Assembly: GCA_947167045.1 (NCBI GenBank)
Contig: CAMVGO010000020.1
Coordinates: 1 to 39,869, forward strand
Source: an uncultured Clostridia bacterium
GTDB taxonomy: Bacteria > Bacillota > Clostridia > Saccharofermentanales > Saccharofermentanaceae
DNA length: 39,869 nt
Reading direction: 5' to 3'
This document shows positions 18,058 through 24,030 of this stretch, piece after piece (positions within the stretch are counted from its first letter, which is position 1; every line of letters begins with the position of its first letter). Position numbers and translations under genes: made by a program. The notes under the pieces are model-generated. The model did no database searches and was not told the DNA's origin. It was given only the letters and a program-made list of their open reading frames with translations.

Positions 18058-18882
18058 TTATGTATTGACAGGCGTCTGTCCTTTTTGAAGTTTCCCTTTA
18101 CTGACGTCGATTACCGTGACGGCTACCGCAAATAAGAACAGCAGTATGCTTATTATCTGTGACGTGGACAATCCGAAAAGGAATCCCCTGATCTCGTCTC
18201 CCCTGAAGAATTCATCCGTGAATCTGATGACGGGATAGATGTAGAAATAAACGATCAGCATTCTGTGCTGAAACTTTCCTTTTTTATAAAGCACCAGTAA
18301 AACGAAGAACAGGATCAGATTAAGTGCCGATTCGATAAGCTGTATCGGAAGCCTGTTAACATCATTTACGGCCGGATACAGCGTGTTTCCGTGTACCGTG
18401 AAACCGACATCACATGACACGCCATAACAACATCCGCCCAGAAAGCATCCGATACGGCCGAATGTATGGAAAAGCGGAATGGCAACGGCTACGGCATCAA
18501 ACATGACATCTCCCCTGAAATACTTCTGGGATACTTTGTCTGAAATGACAAGCGCGATCAGACCGCCTATAAGACCTCCGTAGAACACCATGCCGCCGAA
18601 ATAGTTTCCGAACAGCGTCTGAACAAAACTTATAAAGTTATAGTCCTTGAGATTCTTGAATAATTCGATGATCTTATCCGTATTCGTGAATCCGTAAACA
18701 ATATGCGCGCCGATCACGGCTCCGGCAGCGAATATCAGACCGGTCATGGCGATATCTTCAAAATATACTTCTTTTTTCCGTAAAAGCAGATAGCAGCACA
18801 AAGCGCTGGCAAACATTCCGATAGCTGCCAATATGCCGTATGTTCCTATTGTTCTTCCGAATATTTCGATAAATGGATACAT
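18058..18882 (-). CDS. lgt: Prolipoprotein diacylglyceryl transferase
   Basis: Multispanning membrane enzyme that moves a diacylglyceryl group onto the lipobox cysteine of prolipoproteins. Visible features: start MYPFIEIFGRTIGTYG, about seven hydrophobic segments, FGNYFGGMVFYGGLIGG, the Lgt signature around FHTFGRIGCFLGGCCYG, and VIRFTDEFFRGDE near the end. 274 aa, slightly longer than usual but normal for this class. The ATG at 18882 has AAGG upstream; a longer frame to 18927 would overlap the preceding terminator. It would lipidate, among others, the YD-repeat lipoprotein at 27758. Confidence 0.93.
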   Translation of the reverse strand: MYPFIEIFGRTIGTYGILAAIGMFASALCCYLLLRKKEVYFEDIAMTGLIFAAGAVIGAHIVYGFTNTDKIIELFKNLKDYNFISFVQTLFGNYFGGMVFYGGLIGGLIALVISDKVSQKYFRGDVMFDAVAVAIPLFHTFGRIGCFLGGCCYGVSCDVGFTVHGNTLYPAVNDVNRLPIQLIESALNLILFFVLLVLYKKGKFQHRMLIVYFYIYPVIRFTDEFFRGDEIRGFLFGLSTSQIISILLFLFAVAVTVIDVSKGKLQKGQTPVNT

Positions 18883-18893
18883 GAATGACCTTA

Positions 18894-18930
18894 AATAAAA
18901 AAGGCAGTTGCTTAATGACTTAAGCAACTG
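18894..18930 (-). terminator. Terminator between the small membrane protein gene and lgt
   Basis: On the minus strand CAGTTGCTTA and TAAGCAACTG form a perfect 10-bp stem with a 6-base loop, followed by CCTTTTTTATTT. It lies between the stop at 18959 and the lgt start. Confidence 0.9.
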
Positions 18931-18958
18931 ACCTCTTATGCTTAGATTAAACTATCTA

Positions 18959-19312
18959 TCAGACTGAAGCTGCTGCACAAGCAACGCAAGCGATGCAGAG
19001 ACCGCAGGAGAAGAATACGATAGCACTTTCAACTGTACCTACGATAGATGTAATAAGACCGATAGTAGCAAGAATCTGCTTCTCACCAGCCTCCTTAGCT
19101 TCTTTTCTGGCACCAGCTGACTTGATCATACCGATGATACCGACAATGATAGCTACCAAAGTAGCAACAATAACAATGATACCTGCGGTAAGAGAACCGC
19201 TGTTTGTGGATGTGTCGACAGCGTTAGAAATAGATGTTCCGATGTTAGGGATAACAAGGGATGCAATACCTAATACCAATGCAACGATTTGCTTATTCTT
19301 TGTAGTTTCCAT
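18959..19312 (-). CDS. Small four-helix-type membrane protein, DUF4190-like
   Basis: 117 aa with three to four hydrophobic segments: IVALVLGIASLVIPNIG, a Gly/Ile/Val-rich second helix followed by a basic KSAGARKEAKEAGEK loop, and a C-terminal helix ending in CGLCIACVACAAASV. Similar in organisation to the plus-strand protein at 17714. No catalytic motif. AAGGAGGG lies about 7 bases before the ATG at 19312. Function unknown. Confidence 0.7.
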   Translation of the reverse strand: METTKNKQIVALVLGIASLVIPNIGTSISNAVDTSTNSGSLTAGIIVIVATLVAIIVGIIGMIKSAGARKEAKEAGEKQILATIGLITSIVGTVESAIVFFSCGLCIACVACAAASV

Positions 19313-19463
19313 TTACAGACCCTCCTTGAATTTTGACATGCATATTGGATGTCATGAGGCAATTTTTACACAACTCACAAAAAAAGTAAATCCACAAAGG
19401 CATTTGAGCAATAACAGTATTTTATGGGCAAATACGTCTGGTTTTGTTGTATTCCACCAATAA

Positions 19464-20429
19464 TTACTGCCCTAAAGGGATATATCCGCTGTCTTCGATT
19501 ATCTTCTGGCCTTCCGGCGACAGCATAAAATCGATCGCCTTGTATACATTTTCGTTTGTCTCGCCTTTGCGGTAGACCGCATAGATATTTCCCGCCACAG
19601 GATATGAGCCGTCGGCTATCGTCTCGGACGTGGGCGAAATACCGTTTATCGTCAGGATCTTAACTCCGCCTTCAGCGAGCATTCCCGTCACGTAATACCT
19701 GAACGAGAATCCTATTGGGCTGCCGAAAAGCGCCGTGTAGTCAGGTTTTATCGGAAGGTCGCCCATGAGCTTTTCGAGAGCGGTCTCGGAACCGCTGTTC
19801 TTATTTCTCCGCATCGCTGCGATCGGCATGTTATTTCCGCCGAGTTCGCTCCAGTTTGTAATCTGTCCGGAATAGATGCCCCGTATCTGTTCTATCGAAA
19901 TGTCAGATACGGGATTGTTGGAATTGACTATGAAAACGAAAGCGTCAGATCCTACCGGAACCATCTCGAGCTCAACGCCTTTCTCCGCCGCATATGCGAG
20001 CTGCTCATCCGAAGGCTGCGCACATATTATTATGTCGGCATTCCCGTCGACGATATCCTTGTATGCGCCTCTCGTATTCGTGTAATGCATGGCGCTCGCT
20101 GTATCGTAGTCTTCACCTTTATATATGACGGAATCTTCAGGGTAGATGCTCTCAACAAAGCCCGCATAAACAGGGAGCAGAGCAGCGGCACCGTCGATCG
20201 TCGGGATGTCACCTTCAAGTTTTTCCGCATCCTTTGCCGGAAAAACGTTTTCGGAACCCGTAAAAGGCACGTAGTTTGCCACTTCAACGCTCATCTTCTG
20301 CATGCCGGGCGTGTGGTGGCTTATGACTCTCTTTATAAACAGCTGATAAATTGCCAGATCAAGACCTGCAAACAGAACAATAAACAAAGCAATGACGGCA
20401 AGCTGCTTTACAAGTTTTTTCCTATCCAT
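19464..20429 (-). CDS. Membrane-anchored PstS-like substrate-binding protein
   Basis: 321 aa. A hydrophobic segment (about residues 10-28) anchors it; there is no lipobox Cys. The rest is a PBP-like domain as in phosphate-binding PstS: GAYKDIVDGNADIIICAQPS, FVFIVNSNNPVSDISIEQIRGIYSGQITNWSELGG and RNKNSGSETALEKLM, the segment that in PstS contacts phosphate, and a late FMLSPEGQKIIEDSGYIPL. No pstC, pstA or pstB lies nearby, so it may be a binding or sensing protein rather than part of a transporter. Last gene of the XRE-headed operon: it starts 1 base past the stop of the 46-aa gene, with GGGG 8 bases before the ATG. Confidence 0.85.
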   Translation of the reverse strand: MDRKKLVKQLAVIALFIVLFAGLDLAIYQLFIKRVISHHTPGMQKMSVEVANYVPFTGSENVFPAKDAEKLEGDIPTIDGAAALLPVYAGFVESIYPEDSVIYKGEDYDTASAMHYTNTRGAYKDIVDGNADIIICAQPSDEQLAYAAEKGVELEMVPVGSDAFVFIVNSNNPVSDISIEQIRGIYSGQITNWSELGGNNMPIAAMRRNKNSGSETALEKLMGDLPIKPDYTALFGSPIGFSFRYYVTGMLAEGGVKILTINGISPTSETIADGSYPVAGNIYAVYRKGETNENVYKAIDFMLSPEGQKIIEDSGYIPLGQ

Positions 20430-20430
20430 A

Positions 20431-20571
20431 TCAGCATCCCCAATTCGCGATCATCTCGACTATCGAGATCTCTTTCCAAAGATTGTATCCGTGGATAACC
20501 AGTGCAGCCGTAGTCCCTATTCCAATGACCATTATTGCCGTCAATATGATTACAAAAGTCTTATCCTTCAT
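20431..20571 (-). CDS. 46-aa single-span membrane peptide
   Basis: Short open frame MKDKTFVIILTAIMVIGIGT..., ending IEMIANWGC-like in a Cys, with one hydrophobic helix (about residues 5-24) and a polar tail. GAGG lies 7 bases before the ATG, and its stop is adjacent to the next start, so it fits tightly between two genes. No family recognised. The spacing and ribosome binding site support it as real; its role, perhaps as partner of the PstS-like protein, is inference. Confidence 0.7.
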   Translation of the reverse strand: MKDKTFVIILTAIMVIGIGTTAALVIHGYNLWKEISIVEMIANWGC

Positions 20572-20580
20572 GACAGCACC

Positions 20581-20829
20581 TCACATGTGTGCAATTGCAG
20601 CAGCCAGGAATAATACCAGGCAGACCTCAGCAATGGTGCCAAACAGGAAAAATCCAGAAAGGCATCCGAATATGATCGACTTGACCATTAAGGGCTTAAC
20701 CTTTTCTTTCTTGTATTTCACAAGGCTCACAATACACAGAATCAAAAAGACAATGAAAAAAATAGGCAGCGATGCCCCTAAAACATAAATGCAACCTCCC
20801 AAGATCTGATTCAATACATGTTCTGACAT
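20581..20829 (-). CDS. 82-aa membrane protein with two to three helices
   Basis: MSEHVLNQILGGCIYVLG start, hydrophobic segment at about residues 12-36, a basic loop KYKKEKVKPLMVKS, then further hydrophobic stretches to the C-terminus. No family recognised. I choose the ATG at 20829, 8 bases after GGGAGG; the ATG at 20835 is only 2 bases from it. The gene overlaps or abuts the XRE gene stop, indicating co-translation. Confidence 0.75.
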   Translation of the reverse strand: MSEHVLNQILGGCIYVLGASLPIFFIVFLILCIVSLVKYKKEKVKPLMVKSIIFGCLSGFFLFGTIAEVCLVLFLAAAIAHM

Positions 20830-20831
20830 GA

Positions 20832-21284
20832 TCATTTCCTCCCTAAAGAATCCCTGTATTCTTCAACTTCGCTTCTGTCAAAAGACGAGATCAGCCTGCA
20901 GTCATCCTTATCAAGAAGCCTGTAATGTCCTGTGACGTAATTCTGCTGAAGCCTTATGCCGTTCTTTTCATCTATCACCCGCCACCAGACCTTTCCACCC
21001 ATTGTCGGCGGATACTGGATGTGCCTGTCCTCAAAAGCGAGCGCATGGATGACATCGCCCGAATCACCGCCCATTATCCCCTGAAGCACTTCGCTCTTCT
21101 CAAAAACTGACGCCACCGCGATAACTTCGGTCCAGGACAGTTCTCTCCTGCCCTTTTCGGTTTCGACCAAAGTCTTCTTGGAGATGCCGAGCATCTCGCT
21201 CATCGCCTCCTGGGTAATTCCGTACTCAGTCCTGATGAGCTTGAGCTTGCTGCTTACAGCCTTGATGAACTCTTCGCGTTTCAT
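20832..21284 (-). CDS. XRE-family transcriptional regulator
   Basis: 150 aa. An N-terminal helix-turn-helix of Cro/C1 type covers about residues 12-66 (LKLIRTEYGITQEAMSEMLGISKKTLVETEKGRRELSW). The C-terminal 80 residues form a small domain with many aromatic residues (GGKVWWRVIDEKNG, GHYRLLDKDDCRLISSFD), perhaps a sensory or oligomerisation part; I do not recognise it. It heads an operon of two mini membrane proteins and a PstS-like protein. The palindromic site on its promoter suggests autoregulation. Confidence 0.87.
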   Translation of the reverse strand: MKREEFIKAVSSKLKLIRTEYGITQEAMSEMLGISKKTLVETEKGRRELSWTEVIAVASVFEKSEVLQGIMGGDSGDVIHALAFEDRHIQYPPTMGGKVWWRVIDEKNGIRLQQNYVTGHYRLLDKDDCRLISSFDRSEVEEYRDSLGRK

Positions 21285-21323
21285 GTTCTTTCCCGATTTC
21301 CTTTGATGGTCAAACTATCAATA

Positions 21324-21347
21324 GTGTAATTTTACACCTTTGGTGTA
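21324..21347. promoter_or_regulatory. Palindromic operator for the XRE regulator
   Basis: Two overlapping perfect inverted repeats share a half-site: GTGTAA-tt-TTACAC (21324-21337) and TACACC-ttt-GGTGTA (21333-21347). They cover the -10 and spacer of the promoter just upstream of the XRE gene. Confidence 0.7.
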
Positions 21348-21356
21348 GTTTTGCAA
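21329..21356 (-). promoter_or_regulatory. Promoter of the XRE operon
   Basis: On the minus strand TTGCAA (21356-21351), a 16-base spacer and TAAAAT (21334-21329), about 45 bases before the XRE start, overlapped by the palindromic operator. Confidence 0.7.
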
Positions 21357-21367
21357 GTTTTCACCCC

Positions 21368-21408
21368 AAAAAACACCCGCTAAAACTCAAACACAGGTTT
21401 TAGCGTGT
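21368..21408 (-). terminator. Terminator after cysK
   Basis: On the minus strand ACACGCTAAAAC and GTTTTAGCGGGTGT form a long, nearly perfect stem followed by TTTTTT. It lies 28 bases after the cysK stop. Confidence 0.9.
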
Positions 21409-21436
21409 AATAAAATAGCAAATGTCTTTAAAGATA

Positions 21437-22369
21437 TCAGTCCTGGAAAAGCGGAGTTGAGAAGTATCTCTCTGCAGTGTCAGGAAGAACCGTTACAACT
21501 GTTTTTCCTGCTCCGAGCTTCATTGCAAGCTTGATGGCGCAGGCAACATTGGTGCCTGATGAGATACCGCACATCATGCCCTCTTCACGTGTCAGTCTGC
21601 GCGATGTGTCGAGAGCCTCTTCGTCAGTGATTATGCAGATGTCGTCATAAACCGCTGTATCAAGGATGCCAGGGATAAGTCCGTCGCCTATGCCCATCTG
21701 GACATGGGTGCCGATAGAGCCGCCGGACAATATGGCTGCGTTCTCGGGTTCTGCCGCCCAGATGACCGTGGAAGGATTCGCCTCCTTCAAAGCGTGGCCT
21801 ATACCCGTGATGGTGCCGCCGGTGCCGATGCCCGAGCAGAAGCCGTCAATAACACGGCCGTCCATTGCCTCGAGGAGCTCTTTGGCGGTATATGCATACT
21901 GCGCTTCGGTATTGGCGGGATTCTCGAACTGCTGGGGGATGAATACCCTGGGATCGGAAGCGGCGATCTCTTCTGCCTTCTTGCGGCAGTCGTCTATCGC
22001 CTTGCCGATGTCGTTGTCGTCGTGGATAAGGATGACCTCGGCACCGTAGTGCTTAACGAGGAGACTTCTCTCGCGGCTTACGGAATCAGGCATTATGATG
22101 ATCGTCTTATAACCCTTTACGGCGCCTATAAGCGCAAGGCCTATGCCCTGGTTGCCGCTCGTTGGCTCGACTATGATGCTGTCCTTATTGAGCTTGCCTT
22201 CCTGCTCGGCGCGCTCGATCATGTTGAGCGCCGTGCGCGTCTTGATGGAACCTCCGACGTCGAGGCCTTCGTTCTTAACGAAGATATCTGCCGCGCCTTC
22301 GGGTACTATGCGATTAAGCTTGATGAGGGGGGTATTGCCTACTGCCTCAAGAATGTTGTTATAGATCAT
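21437..22369 (-). CDS. cysK: Cysteine synthase (O-acetylserine sulfhydrylase)
   Basis: Pyridoxal-phosphate enzyme forming cysteine from O-acetylserine and sulfide. MIYNNILEAVGNTPLIKLNR start, GGSIKTRTALNMIE, PTSGNQGIGLA (asparagine loop), the phosphate-binding GIGTGGTITGIGH loop, and SSGTN near residue 265. In the usual signature PGGSVKDR the Lys binds PLP; here it reads GGSIKTRT with Lys kept and Asp replaced by Thr. 310 aa, normal length. The ATG at 22369 has GGAG 8 bases upstream. No cysE in the window. Monocistronic by its own promoter and terminator. Confidence 0.92.
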   Translation of the reverse strand: MIYNNILEAVGNTPLIKLNRIVPEGAADIFVKNEGLDVGGSIKTRTALNMIERAEQEGKLNKDSIIVEPTSGNQGIGLALIGAVKGYKTIIIMPDSVSRERSLLVKHYGAEVILIHDDNDIGKAIDDCRKKAEEIAASDPRVFIPQQFENPANTEAQYAYTAKELLEAMDGRVIDGFCSGIGTGGTITGIGHALKEANPSTVIWAAEPENAAILSGGSIGTHVQMGIGDGLIPGILDTAVYDDICIITDEEALDTSRRLTREEGMMCGISSGTNVACAIKLAMKLGAGKTVVTVLPDTAERYFSTPLFQD

Positions 22370-22411
22370 TAAATGCACTCCGCGTTATAAACAAAACTTA
22401 TACCGCGACAT

Positions 22412-22440
22412 ATTATACAGGGTTTTTCAAAGAGTTGCAG
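22412..22440 (-). promoter_or_regulatory. Promoter of cysK
   Basis: On the minus strand CTGCAA (22440-22435), a 17-base spacer and TATAAT (22417-22412). The -35 lies inside the last codons of the histidine kinase gene. Confidence 0.7.
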
Positions 22441-23356
22441 ACTTATATATCTTTATCTCGAAAATAGTCCCCTTTCCCGCTTCGCTCTCGCAGGAAACCG
22501 TTCCGTTCTGGGAGTTGATTATCTGCTTTGACAGGGAAAGACCTATCCCGTTGCTGCCCGGATCCGATCTCTCACCGTGGTAGAAGCGGTCGAAGATGTG
22601 CGGAAGGTCCTTTTTGGAGATACCGCAGCCGGTGTCTTCTATCCTGATGTTGACGGAGACGTTCGTCTCTTCCGAGGAGATCTTTATGCTGCCGCCCTCG
22701 CCCGTATGCTGCAATGAATTCTTGATGATGTTGGAAAGCGCTTCTGACGTCCACCGCTTATCGCATGTTATCCTGTCTTCGGGCGACACATCGATGTCTA
22801 TCGATACGTCCTTTATGTCGGCTTCAATGGCAATGCCTGACACGATGCCGTCCACGAGTTCACTAACGCTGATGTCTTCTTTCTTGATAACGAGCACTCC
22901 GGCATCTATCTCGGCCAGTGTCAGGAGAGTTCTGACAAGCCAGGTTATGTGATCTGTCTGCGCCTCGATGTTCGCGATGCAGCGGCGTCTCTGGGCCTCA
23001 TCGAGATTGCCGTTCTTGAGGGCATCCGTCATGAGGTTTATCGCGGTAAGCGGAGTCTTTATCTGATGTGAGATGTTTGAGAGCATGTCCGCCATGTAGG
23101 CATTCTTCTTTACCTCACCCGCATATTCCTCCTGGAGGGTCGAGGCAAGCTTATAGATCTCGCTTCTTAAGATGAGCATGCGGCCCTCGGCTTCGCGGCC
23201 CAGTTCCGGGAAACTGTCGCGGTCCTGCACCCTGGTCAGGAATTCAATCAGTTCGTCGAGTTCCTTTTTCCTCTTGATCTTATCCAGCACGATATAGATA
23301 ACCAGTGCGGCAACAATCAGGGCAAGGACAATCGACAGTATCAGATAAGGGTTCAT
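22427..23356 (-). CDS. Sensor histidine kinase
   Basis: 309 aa. One N-terminal membrane helix (about residues 4-24) and no sizeable extracellular domain. The HisKA phosphoacceptor is in SNISHQIKTPLTAINLM, and the HATPase_c domain shows NIIKNSLQHT (N box), DTGCGISKKDLPHIFDRFYHG (G1 and F boxes) and GIGLSLSKQI (G2). Such small kinases in an operon with an ABC exporter often sense through the transporter. It overlaps the response regulator stop by 4 bases. Fourth gene of the exporter operon. Confidence 0.93.
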   Translation of the reverse strand: MNPYLILSIVLALIVAALVIYIVLDKIKRKKELDELIEFLTRVQDRDSFPELGREAEGRMLILRSEIYKLASTLQEEYAGEVKKNAYMADMLSNISHQIKTPLTAINLMTDALKNGNLDEAQRRRCIANIEAQTDHITWLVRTLLTLAEIDAGVLVIKKEDISVSELVDGIVSGIAIEADIKDVSIDIDVSPEDRITCDKRWTSEALSNIIKNSLQHTGEGGSIKISSEETNVSVNIRIEDTGCGISKKDLPHIFDRFYHGERSDPGSNGIGLSLSKQIINSQNGTVSCESEAGKGTIFEIKIYKSATL

Positions 23357-24027
23357 AGATTAAGCCTGTACCCCTGTCCCCTGATGGTCTCTATGTATCT
23401 GCCCTCATCGTCGGCGAGCTTGCTCCTGAGCCTCTTTATATAGACGGTCAGGGTGTTGTCGTTTACAAAGCTCCCGACATCGTCCCAGAGGATGTTCAGT
23501 ATCCGGTCCCTGTCGAGGATCTCGCCGGCGTGATTGATGAATACCAGAAGAAGTTTGTACTCCATGGCGGTCAGCGGGATCTCCTCGCCGCCTCTGGACA
23601 TCTTCGCATTCGTAATGTCGATGTTGTTGTCTCCGATCCTGCAGACGGTATTTGCGGGGGACTTGGTGCGCTTCATGAGGCGCTTCATCCTGGCGATTAG
23701 TTCCTTGATGTGGAAAGGCTTCGAAATATAGTCATCGGCGCCCTTGTCGAAAGCCAGTACCGTGTGGATCTCGTCATCCATCGCGGTAAGGAAGATGATC
23801 GGCATCTCGGAAGACTCTCTTACCTTCGTGCAGATCTCCATGCCGTTTCCGTCGGGAAGCGTCATGTCCAAAAGGCAGAAATCGATCTTCCTGCCCGGCT
23901 CATCGCTCTCAAGAGCGGCGAAAGCTTCGGCAACAGAAGAAGCGAGGGTAACTTCCATACCCTCGCCTGTCAGTGCAAGCTTTAAGCCTTCTGCTATTAT
24001 GCTGTCGTCTTCAACCACCAGTACCAT
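23353..24027 (-). CDS. OmpR-family response regulator
   Basis: 224 aa. Receiver domain with acidic pair EDD near the start, phospho-accepting Asp in CLLDMTLPDGNG, Thr in IIFLTAMDD and Lys in YISKPF. A winged-helix DNA-binding domain follows, with LTAMEYKLLLVFINHAGEILDRD and TLTVYIKRLRSKL, ending IRGQGYRLNL. It starts 3 bases after the FtsX permease stop. Likely activates the ABC operon; the inverted repeat at 27695-27726 is a candidate target. Confidence 0.94.
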   Translation of the reverse strand: MVLVVEDDSIIAEGLKLALTGEGMEVTLASSVAEAFAALESDEPGRKIDFCLLDMTLPDGNGMEICTKVRESSEMPIIFLTAMDDEIHTVLAFDKGADDYISKPFHIKELIARMKRLMKRTKSPANTVCRIGDNNIDITNAKMSRGGEEIPLTAMEYKLLLVFINHAGEILDRDRILNILWDDVGSFVNDNTLTVYIKRLRSKLADDEGRYIETIRGQGYRLNL

Positions 24028-24030
24028 GCG

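Noticed and set aside
19464..20429. Phosphate ABC transporter locus
   Set aside because: Only a PstS-like protein is seen; pstC, pstA, pstB and phoU are absent and the neighbours are an XRE regulator and tiny membrane proteins.
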